Below, one piece after another: positions 1 through 6,040 of a stretch of DNA of 12,494 nt (the stretch's first letter is position 1; each line of letters starts with the position of its first letter). Source of the DNA: Clostridia bacterium. GTDB taxonomy: Bacteria; Bacillota_A; Clostridia; Oscillospirales; Acutalibacteraceae. The DNA lies in the NCBI GenBank assembly GCA_017441045.1, contig JAFSAK010000003.1, forward strand, positions 1-12,494, in the 5' to 3' direction. The notes beneath the pieces are model-generated. The model saw nothing but the letters and a program-made list of their open reading frames with translations. It ran no database searches and was not told the origin of the DNA. The position numbers and the translations under genes were made by a program.

Positions 1-734
1 ATACCCGCCAAAAGATATTCAACATAGGATTTAATACCGCCTTCAAAGCATAAATCATCCTGTTTTCCCTTGGTATCCGAATCTTCGCGCTTATCGGTCA
101 ATATTACTCTGATACCCGCATTCAAAAATGCCTGCTCACGAAGTCGGTTAAGGAGAATATCATAATCGTATGTAGTTGTATCGGTGAAGATTGTGGGGTC
201 GGGCTTAAAGGTAACTGTAGTACCGGTTTCGGAAGTTTTGCCTATTACTTCAAGGTCGGAAACAATATTACCCTTTTCATATCTTTGCTTGTAGATATTC
301 TTTCCGTCCTTAACCTCAACTTCAAGCCAATTTGAAAGGGCGTTAACAACCGAGGCACCAACGCCGTGAAGACCGCCTGATACCTTATATCCGCCGCCGC
401 CGAATTTACCGCCTGCGTGAAGTATGGTAAATACAACCGTTACGGTAGGAATTCCCTTTTGAGGATTAATACCAACGGGTATACCACGGCCGTTATCGGT
501 TACTCTTATGATTCCGTCATCAAGAATATCAACCTCAATTTTATCGCAATAACCTGCAAGGGCTTCATCAATAGAGTTATCCACTATTTCATAAACCAAG
601 TGGTGAAGACCTCTTTCACCCGTTGAGCCGATATACATACCCGGTCTTTTTCTTACCGCTTCAAGACCTTCAAGTACCTGAATCGAACTTTCATCATAAT
701 TTTCGGTTACAGGTAAATTCATTTCGTTGCTCAT
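1..734 (-). CDS. gyrB: DNA gyrase subunit B, N-terminal part (gene cut by left edge)
   Basis: This is the ATPase subunit of DNA gyrase, which with GyrA introduces negative supercoils into DNA. The first 244 codons are present; the rest lies beyond base 1. The GHKL ATPase fold is plain: the N-box [10 protein letters not shown] at residues 49-58 (Asn53 is the Mg-binding residue), DNGRGIP at 80-86, and the glycine-rich ATP lid [19 protein letters not shown] at about 110-128. [13 protein letters not shown] near residue 24 is the usual gyrase start region. The start is ATG at 734, with AAGGAG at 742-747 in good register. The gene is last of the dnaA cluster in this window, 37 bp after remB, and probably co-transcribed with it. 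A ParE/GyrB mix-up is possible in principle, but position in the dnaA cluster favours GyrB. gyrA would be expected to the left, outside the window. Confidence 0.97.
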   Translation of the reverse strand, partial: MSNEMNLPVTENYDESSIQVLEGLEAVRKRPGMYIGSTGERGLHHLVYEIVDNSIDEALAGYCDKIEVDILDDGIIRVTDNGRGIPVGINPQKGIPTVTVVFTILHAGGKFGGGGYKVSGGLHGVGASVVNALSNWLEVEVKDGKNIYKQRYEKGNIVSDLEVIGKTSETGTTVTFKPDPTIFTDTTTYDYDILLNRLREQAFLNAGIRVILTDKREDSDTKGKQDDLCFEGGIKSYVEYLLAG

Positions 735-771
735 TTTTAAACTCCTTAACTTTTAACTTCAAACTTAAATT

Positions 772-1029
772 TTAACCGATATATCCCGTGCGCTTTTGCA
801 AAGTCGCAGTAGATAATTGGGATAAATAAACCTTTTGTTTGCCTTTTTCTTTTGAACATATAACAAAGGATTTTGGCAGGTCATAACTTACGGTTATAAC
901 CTCTTTTTTCTTTTCGCTTAAATTTAAATAATCCCTTGTCTTTTTAGAAACCGTTGTGTTATCCAAATCAAAAATCCCGATAACCTCATCGGTTTTTACA
1001 AGCACTGCATTTCCGAGATGAAGATACAT
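772..1029 (-). CDS. remB: DUF370 family protein, RemB/YaaB-like extracellular matrix regulator
   Basis: This 85-residue protein belongs to the DUF370 family. In Bacillus subtilis the RemA/RemB proteins of this family affect biofilm matrix genes, and RemA binds DNA directly. The sequence starts MYLHLGNAVLVKTDEVIGIFD, a typical DUF370 opening, and is followed by a basic, lysine-rich middle (KKTRDYLNLSEKKKEV). Length matches YaaB (about 80 residues). Position between recF and gyrB is the same as for B. subtilis yaaB/remB, which decides RemB over RemA (RemA usually sits near gmk). The ATG shares its A with the recF stop codon (TAATG). A strong Shine-Dalgarno, GGGAGGA at 1041-1047, lies inside the recF end, so translation is probably both coupled and self-standing. 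Family and position are clear; a matrix-control role in this organism is only inferred. Confidence 0.88.
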   Translation of the reverse strand: MYLHLGNAVLVKTDEVIGIFDLDNTTVSKKTRDYLNLSEKKKEVITVSYDLPKSFVICSKEKGKQKVYLSQLSTATLQKRTGYIG

Positions 1030-2093
1030 TATATTACTTTTCCTCCCGAAATTGTAAATATTTTGCCCTCTTTTAGCCGCTGTGTATTTGAAGGGTCACA
1101 ACAGGTTATAAATGACTGACAATCCTTAATGTGATTTAAAATATAATTCTGCCTCACCACATCAAGTTCGCTCATAACATCATCAAGCAGGCAAATGGGA
1201 TATTCCCCCGTAATTTCCTTTATAACCTCCGCTTGAGAGAGTTTAAGGGTTAAAGCGACGCTTCTTTTCTGCCCTTGGGAACCATAAGTTCTTGCATTTA
1301 CTCCGTTTATCTTAAACTCTATATCATCACGGTGGGGGCCGACGGAAGTAACACAGGTAAACATATCTTCCTTCCGTTTTTCTTTAAGTTTTTCCTCTAA
1401 CATTATAGCAGGACAATTTGTGCCATACACCGACACAATATCTTCCCTGCCGCCCGAAAGCAAATTATATATTTTTGGAACATACTTATTAAGCGTATCT
1501 ATATATTTTTGGCGGTACTCGATAATTTTTTTGCCGCTAACGGCAATTTCCGTTTCAAATACATCAAGCATAACCGCAACCGAAGCATCATATTTATAAT
1601 CCTTTATTATCTGGTTGCGTTGGGTTACCGCACGGGTATATTTTCGCAGAATTTCAATATAATTCGGGTAAAGTTGCCCTATTCCGATATCTAAAAACCT
1701 TCTTCTCTCACTGGGTCCCCCTGTTACGAGGGATAAATCGGCGGGTGAAAAGACAATTGCAATAAAGTTACCGGCCAATCCCGCGGGAGTTGAAATTTTT
1801 TTATCATTTAAAAATGCCGCTCTTTTTTCGGAAAATTCCATTTTTGCGGTGTTTTTTACACCTTCAAATGTAAATTCTGCTTCGCTTACACCCTTTTCTT
1901 CACCGAATTTTATAAAGGCGGAATCTTTACTTCCTCTGAAACTTTTAGCCCCTGTAAAGAGCCAAAGGGCCTCTATAATATTGGTTTTTCCTTGGGCATT
2001 TTCACCGCAGATTACATTCATTCCGTCATCAAATTCCAAACAGAGTTCGCCGATATTGCGGAAATTTTTTAATTTTAGTGAATTAACCTTCAT
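1029..2093 (-). CDS. recF: DNA replication and repair protein RecF
   Basis: RecF is an SMC/Rad50-like ABC ATPase that works with RecO and RecR to load RecA on gapped DNA at stalled forks. The 354-residue length is normal for the family. Walker A is GENAQGKT at residues 30-37. The GPHRDD motif lies at 252-257, the ABC signature YGSQGQKRS at 270-278, and Walker B with the D-loop, ICLLDDVMSELD, at 300-311. The opening MKVNSLKLKNFRN is the canonical RecF start. The ATG at 2093 lies inside yaaA and the two genes overlap by 11 nt. No strong Shine-Dalgarno is visible (only GGTT-like bases), so recF is probably translated by coupling to yaaA. Its TAA stop is fused to the remB start. All motifs needed for ATP binding and hydrolysis are intact. 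Confidence 0.97.
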   Translation of the reverse strand: MKVNSLKLKNFRNIGELCLEFDDGMNVICGENAQGKTNIIEALWLFTGAKSFRGSKDSAFIKFGEEKGVSEAEFTFEGVKNTAKMEFSEKRAAFLNDKKISTPAGLAGNFIAIVFSPADLSLVTGGPSERRRFLDIGIGQLYPNYIEILRKYTRAVTQRNQIIKDYKYDASVAVMLDVFETEIAVSGKKIIEYRQKYIDTLNKYVPKIYNLLSGGREDIVSVYGTNCPAIMLEEKLKEKRKEDMFTCVTSVGPHRDDIEFKINGVNARTYGSQGQKRSVALTLKLSQAEVIKEITGEYPICLLDDVMSELDVVRQNYILNHIKDCQSFITCCDPSNTQRLKEGKIFTISGGKVI

Positions 2094-2301
2094 TTTTAAC
2101 CGTTACGGTAACTCCTTCAAAATTAAAGTTATCCCCTTCTCTAAGTTTTTTACCTCTTTGGGTACAAACCTCTCCGTTTACCTTAACCTCGCCGTTTTGG
2201 ATAACAATTTTTGCATGACCGCCCGTTGCTACCAAAGATGCGAATTTAAGGGCGCTGTCAAGTCGGATAAAATCTTCTCTTATTAAAATACTATCGGTCA
2301 T
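2083..2301 (-). CDS. yaaA: S4 domain protein YaaA (RlbA-like)
   Basis: This 72-residue protein is almost entirely one S4 RNA-binding domain (residues about 8-60). Its core reads RLDSALKFASLVATGGHAK, then the turn NGEVKVNGEV and a basic KKLREGD. B. subtilis YaaA (about 71 residues, also called RlbA) sits at the same place between dnaN and recF and is linked to ribosome assembly; that role is transferred here by homology. The start ATG at 2301 overlaps the dnaN TAA (TAATG), with GAGG at 2310-2313 as ribosome-binding site. The end overlaps recF by 11 nt. The protein carries no extra catalytic domain such as pseudouridine synthase. The tight packing suggests its main genetic role is as a link in the dnaN-recF translational chain. 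Confidence 0.93.
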   Translation of the reverse strand: MTDSILIREDFIRLDSALKFASLVATGGHAKIVIQNGEVKVNGEVCTQRGKKLREGDNFNFEGVTVTVKNEG

Positions 2302-3407
2302 TATTTTAACCTCATGGGCATTACGAGATATAAGAAATCTTTATTTTCTTCATTTGCAGAAGAAAGAGTAACGCCAAGATTTGGACCATTGAACTTAAAT
2401 ATAATATCTCCCTGGTCACAGGCCTTCAAAGCATCTAATAAATATCTGCTGTTCATACCTATTTCAAAGGGCTCCCCTTCAACAACTATATTAATCTTTT
2501 CGGTTGCTCTGCCCATTGCGGTAGCGCAACTTATAACCATCTGTTCCTCGTTAAAAATACATCTTACGGGGGTTGAGAAGGTATCATTTATAAGAAGGGA
2601 TACTCTTTCAACACTATTTATAATATCGGTGGAATTGATTGTTATTTTCTGTCTGTAATCAACGGGGATAATCTTCTCATAGTTTACGAATTCCCCTTCT
2701 ATCAGACGGGAAATAAACACATATCCATCTATCTTCATAGAAAGAAGGCGTTTGCCTACGATTATTTCAATATCTTCGCTTTCTTCGCTTATAAGTTTTG
2801 AAAACTCATTTATTCCTTTACCCGAAGCGATGAAATCAATATCTTCGGTTATATTAACCTTTTCTCTTCTTATGGCAAGACGGTAACCGTCAATGGCAAC
2901 AAACTGCAAAACTCCGTTCTTAACCGAAATATTAATACCCGTAAGGATAGGTCTTGTTCCTTCAACGGGAGCCACGGCAAATATTGTTCCCTTTACCATA
3001 TTTATAAAGGTAGCGCCATCAAGTTTGATTTTAGCGCCATCTGCAACTGAAGGCATTTCGGGAAAATCGGTAGCAGCCATACCCATAATATCAAAAATGG
3101 CCTCTCCGCTTCTGATATGACACATAAGGCGTTCATCTGCTTCAATTTCTACCTGAGTTCCGTTCATTCTTCTTAAAATATCCGAAAGCAGACGGGCATT
3201 AATTACTATATCTCCTGCATTTTCGCAGTTGCAGTAAATTTCCTTTTTTATTCCCATTTCTAAATTATATGCGGCCATAGTAAGTTTACCCTGCTCTGCC
3301 GACATAAGTATACCCTCTAAAACGGGCATTGAGGTTTTTACACCTACTACTCTTCCGAGTTTTGAAACTGCATCAAGAAGCGCTAATCGTTCAACAGTGA
3401 ATTTCAT
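2301..3407 (-). CDS. dnaN: DNA polymerase III sliding clamp (beta subunit)
   Basis: This is the ring-shaped processivity clamp that tethers DNA polymerase III and many repair proteins to DNA. At 368 residues it has the normal length for three beta-clamp domains. Visible hallmarks are MKFTVERLALLDAVSKLGRVV at the N-terminus, TRPILTGI at about 157-164, VAIDGYRLAIR around 175-185, and the C-terminal VMPMRLK that forms part of the partner-binding pocket. The start at 3407 is supported by GGAGG at 3415-3419. The gene lies 225 bp downstream of dnaA, an unusually informative gap holding DnaA boxes and AT tracts. I found no convincing sigma-A promoter immediately upstream, so expression may depend on read-through from the dnaA promoter. 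It is followed directly by yaaA, with a one-base stop/start overlap. Confidence 0.98.
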   Translation of the reverse strand: MKFTVERLALLDAVSKLGRVVGVKTSMPVLEGILMSAEQGKLTMAAYNLEMGIKKEIYCNCENAGDIVINARLLSDILRRMNGTQVEIEADERLMCHIRSGEAIFDIMGMAATDFPEMPSVADGAKIKLDGATFINMVKGTIFAVAPVEGTRPILTGINISVKNGVLQFVAIDGYRLAIRREKVNITEDIDFIASGKGINEFSKLISEESEDIEIIVGKRLLSMKIDGYVFISRLIEGEFVNYEKIIPVDYRQKITINSTDIINSVERVSLLINDTFSTPVRCIFNEEQMVISCATAMGRATEKINIVVEGEPFEIGMNSRYLLDALKACDQGDIIFKFNGPNLGVTLSSANEENKDFLYLVMPMRLK

Positions 3408-3539
3408 AAAATCTCCTCCGATTTTCTATATAAAGAATATAATAATTTATCATTAATAATATATACGGTTGAAACGGTGGAAAAGCCGAGTTTTCGGTTT
3501 GGTTACGGGCTTTTCGCATTTGATAAGAAATTGGATAGT

Positions 3540-3548
3540 TATGGATAA
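3540..3548 (-). promoter_or_regulatory. DnaA-box-like site TTATCCATA
   Basis: On the minus strand the site reads TTATCCATA, one mismatch from the consensus TTATCCACA. It lies between dnaA and dnaN, beside a run of T and A tracts that would be easy to unwind. Confidence 0.5.
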
Positions 3549-3592
3549 CTTTTTTAAAAAATTTTTAGATTAACAAGCGGTTGAAAACTTGT

Positions 3593-3606
3593 ATGTTAAT
3601 TAACAT
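3593..3606. repeat. Perfect 14-bp palindrome ATGTTAATTAACAT
   Basis: The site is identical to its own reverse complement over all 14 bases and lies 27 bp past the end of dnaA, beside a DnaA-box-like site. Its dyad symmetry is typical of a dimeric DNA-binding protein operator. The binding partner is unknown. AT-rich palindromes also arise by chance, so functional confidence is low. Confidence 0.4.
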
Positions 3607-3611
3607 TAAAA

Positions 3612-3620
3612 TGTTGATAA
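3612..3620 (-). promoter_or_regulatory. DnaA-box-like site TTATCAACA
   Basis: On the minus strand this reads TTATCAACA, a one-mismatch variant of the DnaA box that is accepted in many Bacillota origins. It lies 13 bp past the dnaA stop codon and 6 bp from the 14-bp palindrome. Confidence 0.5.
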
Positions 3621-3632
3621 CTTGTCCAAAAT

Positions 3633-4970
3633 TTAAGAATTATTACTCTTAAGATTTTTAATAATATCTTCTACAAGTGCCTTTTCGTATGGCTTATCGG
3701 AAATAAACTCCTCAACCTGCCTTACATTATAAAGAACGGTTGAATGGTCCTTACCGAAATTCTCGCCTATCTGCTTAAAGGAAAGCCCCGTAGTTTCGCG
3801 GGCGATATACATTGCAACCTGACGGGCTCGCGCTAAAGATGCTGTACGGCGATTAGAAAGAATATCATTTTCCGAAACATTATATGTATTAGCAACTTCG
3901 GAAATAATTGTTTCTATCTTTATGGGCTCGGGTTGAGAATCATTTATAACATCCTTAATAAAATTCTGAACAACCGCAATTGTAGGAATTTTATTTTGAA
4001 TAGAAATATATGCCTGAAGTTTTTTAACGATACCCTCTAACTGACGGGTATTGGATTTAACATTTTCCGCAATATGATAAACGAGATTATCTTCAATTTC
4101 AATATTGCAGGATTTTGCCTTTTCTTTAATAATTCCAACCCTGGTTTCATAATCGGGATAGGAAATATCGGCGGTAAGACCTGCAGAAAGGCGGGACTTG
4201 ATTCTATCATCAAGGGTTTTGATTTCTTTTAAGGGACGGTCAAGTGTAACCACTATCTGCTTATTATTCTGATAGAGGGTATTGAAGGTATTAAAGAATT
4301 CTTCCTGAGTTGCTTCCTTACCGGCGATAAAGTGAATATCATCGATAAGAAGAACATCCAAATCCCTGAACTTTTTATGGAACTCGTTCATTGATGACAT
4401 ACCGAGTTTACCCTCTTGAACCGCTACCATAAGTTGATTAGTAAAATCCTCGCTTCGAACATAAGCAATTTTCTTATGAGGAAAGAGTTGTTTCATTCTG
4501 TTTTTAATAGCCAGCATCAGATGGGTTTTACCAACGCCTGAAGGACCGTATAAAAGGAGAGGATTATAAACTATCTCCTCTTTTTCTGCAACGGCTCTTG
4601 CGGCAGAAAGAGCAAATCTATTAGTAGAGCCCAAAATAAAATTATCAAAGGTAAAGAAATCTTCAAATGATAACCCTTCGCCATGAAGTTCTGCCATAAC
4701 AAGATCTTCATCATCGGAATCAAGGATAATATGGGGCTTAAAAGGAATTCCAAAAAATTTATTTATAACATCGGATAAAAGCGGAGTATAGTTATCCTCA
4801 ATAAAACCTCTCATATATTCATTATTAACCGAAATAACAAAGGCGCCGTTATCAATATTAACAGGATTTAAATCTTTAAAGAAACAATTAAAAGTAACCT
4901 CGGGAACGCGCTTTTTTATTTCTTCACAAATACCTTCCCATATAGCGTCAATGGAATTTTTATCAGACAT
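3633..4970 (-). CDS. dnaA: Chromosomal replication initiator protein DnaA
   Basis: DnaA binds DnaA boxes, forms an ATP-dependent filament, melts oriC and helps load the replicative helicase. The 445 residues match the B. subtilis length. Domain I spans about 1-80, a short acidic linker about 82-100, and the AAA+ domain III about 105-330. That domain carries Walker A GPSGVGKT at 142-149, Walker B VLLIDDIHF at 206-214, and the arginine-finger region SRLSAGL at 259-265. Domain IV has the DNA-binding signature GKDHSTV at 406-412 and the helix RARQVAMYIARE at 381-392. The family usually shows SRFEWGL, DHTTV and RPRQ at these places, so this copy is somewhat divergent but complete. The ATG at 4970 is supported by GGGAGGT at 4976-4982. 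The upstream promoter contains a DnaA box. Confidence 0.98.
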   Translation of the reverse strand: MSDKNSIDAIWEGICEEIKKRVPEVTFNCFFKDLNPVNIDNGAFVISVNNEYMRGFIEDNYTPLLSDVINKFFGIPFKPHIILDSDDEDLVMAELHGEGLSFEDFFTFDNFILGSTNRFALSAARAVAEKEEIVYNPLLLYGPSGVGKTHLMLAIKNRMKQLFPHKKIAYVRSEDFTNQLMVAVQEGKLGMSSMNEFHKKFRDLDVLLIDDIHFIAGKEATQEEFFNTFNTLYQNNKQIVVTLDRPLKEIKTLDDRIKSRLSAGLTADISYPDYETRVGIIKEKAKSCNIEIEDNLVYHIAENVKSNTRQLEGIVKKLQAYISIQNKIPTIAVVQNFIKDVINDSQPEPIKIETIISEVANTYNVSENDILSNRRTASLARARQVAMYIARETTGLSFKQIGENFGKDHSTVLYNVRQVEEFISDKPYEKALVEDIIKNLKSNNS

Positions 4971-4982
4971 TTTTTACCTCCC

Positions 4983-5055
4983 ATAATAATCTTTAAATAT
5001 TATATATAATATAAATATATATACCATATAAAGAGTATATCATAAGTTATCCACA
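4983..5055. other. Candidate oriC segment: AT-rich unwinding region plus DnaA box
   Basis: Between dnaA and the next gene lies an almost pure A/T stretch (about 4985-5032, alternating TATATA-type steps). It is adjacent to the single perfect DnaA box at 5047-5055. An AT-rich, easily melted block beside a DnaA box upstream of dnaA is the standard place for oriC in Bacillota. Only one perfect box is visible, so a full origin is inferred from the neighbourhood (dnaA, dnaN, recF, gyrB), not shown by a box cluster. Confidence 0.55.
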
Positions 5056-5062
5056 TTTTCAA
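5034..5062 (-). promoter_or_regulatory. Candidate sigma-A promoter of dnaA with an embedded DnaA box
   Basis: Reading leftward, the -35 is TTGAAA (5062-5057), the spacer is 17 bp, and the -10 is TATACT (5039-5034) preceded by TGA, which gives an extended -10. Transcription would start near 5027, leaving a leader of about 57 nt before the dnaA ATG. The perfect DnaA box lies wholly inside the spacer, so bound DnaA should hinder RNA polymerase. Confidence 0.72.
5047..5055 (+). promoter_or_regulatory. Perfect DnaA box TTATCCACA
   Basis: This is an exact match to the consensus DnaA box. It lies between the -35 and -10 of the candidate dnaA promoter and next to the AT-rich block, so it may serve both autoregulation and origin function. 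Confidence 0.82.
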
Positions 5063-5096
5063 CAAAAAAATGCTTAAAAAATCACATTTTCGAAAC

Positions 5097-5126
5097 AAAA
5101 AAAGACGGAAGAATTTTCTTCCGTCT
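5097..5126 (-). terminator. Rho-independent terminator of the exported-protein gene
   Basis: AGACGGAAGA at 5103-5112 pairs with TCTTCCGTCT at 5117-5126 around a 4-nt loop. On the minus strand the stem is followed by seven T residues (5103-5097). It lies 17 bp beyond the stop codon of the minus-strand gene at 5143, and insulates the dnaA promoter and candidate origin from its transcription. Confidence 0.88.
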
Positions 5127-5142
5127 AAAATATTAAATTTAT

Positions 5143-5730
5143 TTACATAGCGGCTACATTTTCGCTGATTTTTGAATACATAATCGTATAACCAAAAGAG
5201 GATTTATGGTTCTTTTCAAATAGAGTTTCGCAGATTAAATTTTCTTCACTGCTATCGTGAGGGTTAATCAAAATTTTTGAGGTAACGGAATAAGAACCAT
5301 CCTCATTTTCGGTGATTTTTAAAATTTCGTGCTTATAAACCGAAAAACCGCGGGGCATGATGAAAACAAAACCATCTTTCTTGGGAAAATCTGCGTTTAT
5401 CTCCCCTATATCGCCGAGTTCCGTGCCGAACATATTGAGAATATACTCTTTAACATATTCCTCTTTAATAAAATCTTCATCCTCTGCATCTCTTAAATGC
5501 AAGAGAGCGGGCATAGAATCATTAACCATAGATTCTATATCATAAAAACTTTCACCGTAAACATAATTATGATTAAGCATATTAAGAAAACGGGTTTTTA
5601 AAACCTCTTCTGAAACCGCTGACTGACTATCCGCCGCGGAAACGGGGTTGGTTTTTAAAGGAGAGGAAAGCAAAACACAAGAAAGACATACGCAAATAAC
5701 TAAAAGCGATGCCAAAATTTTATTTTTCAT
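5143..5730 (-). CDS. Sec-exported protein of unknown function
   Basis: I do not recognise this 195-residue protein. Residues 1-33 form a clear signal peptide: MKNK, then a hydrophobic run (ILASLLVICVCLSCVLLSS), then a cleavage region ending PVSA-AD, suggesting signal peptidase I cutting after Ala32. No proper lipobox precedes any of the cysteines. The mature part starts with a predicted helical, acidic section (about 40-105) and continues with beta-like strands (DGFVFIMP, GSYSVTSKILI). This layout is common in small secreted proteins, but no motif names a function. The start at 5730 is preferred over an in-frame TTG at 5799 because AAAGGAG lies at 5740-5746, the signal peptide begins there, and a -10 element falls between the two starts. 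The gene has its own promoter and terminator. It would be transcribed head-on to a fork leaving the candidate origin rightward. Confidence 0.8.
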   Translation of the reverse strand: MKNKILASLLVICVCLSCVLLSSPLKTNPVSAADSQSAVSEEVLKTRFLNMLNHNYVYGESFYDIESMVNDSMPALLHLRDAEDEDFIKEEYVKEYILNMFGTELGDIGEINADFPKKDGFVFIMPRGFSVYKHEILKITENEDGSYSVTSKILINPHDSSEENLICETLFEKNHKSSFGYTIMYSKISENVAAM

Positions 5731-5739
5731 ATTCTTTCT

Positions 5740-5746
5740 CTCCTTT
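5740..5746 (-). promoter_or_regulatory. Ribosome-binding site AAAGGAG deciding the start at 5730
   Basis: AAAGGAG on the minus strand is spaced 9 nt from the ATG at 5730. It supports that start over the upstream in-frame TTG. Confidence 0.85.
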
Positions 5747-5764
5747 CTTAAAGTTCCTACTATA

Positions 5765-5770
5765 ATTATA
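5765..5770 (-). promoter_or_regulatory. Candidate -10 element (TATAAT) of the exported-protein gene
   Basis: A perfect TATAAT lies on the minus strand about 35 bp upstream of the start codon at 5730. I see no good -35 at 17 bp, so the promoter may be weak or activator-dependent. It overlaps a DnaA-box consensus. Confidence 0.5.
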
Positions 5771-5774
5771 CACA
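5766..5774 (+). promoter_or_regulatory. DnaA-box consensus match TTATACACA
   Basis: The site matches TTATNCACA fully. It overlaps five of six bases of the -10 of the exported-protein gene. It lies 0.7 kb from the other perfect box, so it may be an outlying origin site, a control site or a chance match. Confidence 0.45.
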
Positions 5775-5799
5775 CAAAGAAACAAAAAAGGAGGAACAA

Positions 5800-5950
5800 T
5801 TTAGTTACAATTCGGTGTCAGTTTTGTTACTATTTTATTTTAAGTATAGTTAATATATATATTATTTTTTTGAAAATTTTGTCTATCTTTGACAAATGGG
5901 TTTATTTTATGACTTATATCCAAAATAAATTAAAGAGATTTATAAAAAAT
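5800..5950. other. AT-rich intergenic stretch without a recognisable gene
   Basis: This part of the divergent gap between the exported-protein gene and the EF-G-like gene is rich in A and T (for example alternating TATATATAT near 5853-5862). It contains TTGACA at 5889-5894, but the best -10-like bases downstream are at poor spacing. I see no RNA gene or convincing open frame. It could add to origin unwinding, but there is no DnaA box inside it. Confidence 0.4.
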
Positions 5951-5953
5951 TAG

Positions 5954-5982
5954 TTGTAATTACCAAAAACTTGTGTTATACT
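5954..5982 (+). promoter_or_regulatory. Candidate sigma-A promoter of the EF-G-like gene
   Basis: TTGTAA at 5954-5959, a 17-bp spacer and TATACT at 5977-5982, with TGT directly before it (extended -10). Transcription would start near 5988, giving a leader of about 50 nt. That leader contains a small hairpin, CACTTT at 5994-5999 with AAAGTG at 6008-6013. Confidence 0.75.
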
Positions 5983-6024
5983 CTAAAGGTAATCACTTTT
6001 AGATAATAAAGTGTTAGATATATA

Positions 6025-6031
6025 GAAGGAG
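6025..6031 (+). promoter_or_regulatory. Ribosome-binding site GAAGGAG for a TTG start
   Basis: GAAGGAG is spaced 9 nt from the TTG at 6041. No in-frame ATG or GTG lies nearby upstream, and the protein's conserved N-terminus begins directly after the TTG, so the rare start codon is well supported. Confidence 0.85.
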
Positions 6032-6040
6032 TGTATCATC

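Larger units (their letters stand above)
3408..3632. other. dnaA-dnaN intergenic region, possible second part of oriC
   Basis: This 225-bp AT-rich gap corresponds in place to the dnaA-dnaN half of the bipartite Bacillus origin. It holds two DnaA-box-like sites, a 14-bp palindrome and a long T-tract/A-tract run at about 3550-3567 that could bend or melt. It also holds an 8-bp inverted repeat, GAAAAGCC at 3480-3487 and GGCTTTTC at 3508-3515, with a 20-nt spacer. It contains no gene. A role as an origin segment is inferred from synteny and these motifs; DnaA sites are fewer than in B. subtilis. Confidence 0.5.

Noticed and set aside
1849..2286. Plus-strand 145-codon frame opposite recF and yaaA
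   Set aside because: It is the antisense of well-supported conserved genes, with no ribosome-binding site or family resemblance; other opposite-strand frames in dnaN, the EF-G-like gene, the flippase gene and rarA were dropped for the same reason.
3421..3480. Separate sigma-A promoter for dnaN
   Set aside because: TA-rich -10-like hexamers exist but none has an acceptable -35 at 16-18 bp; not reported as a feature.
3480..3515. Inverted repeat GAAAAGCC/GGCTTTTC as dnaA terminator
   Set aside because: The 20-nt loop is long and no T run follows on the minus strand.
5784..5794. Strong Shine-Dalgarno-like AAAAAAGGAGG on the plus strand
   Set aside because: No start codon follows at a usable distance; a stop TAG comes soon after.
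5731..5799. Upstream TTG start for the exported-protein gene
   Set aside because: It would put a second hydrophobic stretch before a complete signal peptide; the good ribosome-binding site and the -10 element both favour 5730.
5889..5919. TTGACA with downstream TTATAT as a promoter
   Set aside because: The spacer is 19 bp, and a much better promoter lies 60 bp downstream for the same gene.
5909..5953. 14-codon frame (MTYIQNKLKRFIKN) upstream of the EF-G-like gene
   Set aside because: It has no ribosome-binding site and ends before the mapped-looking promoter of the next gene; most likely chance in AT-rich DNA.
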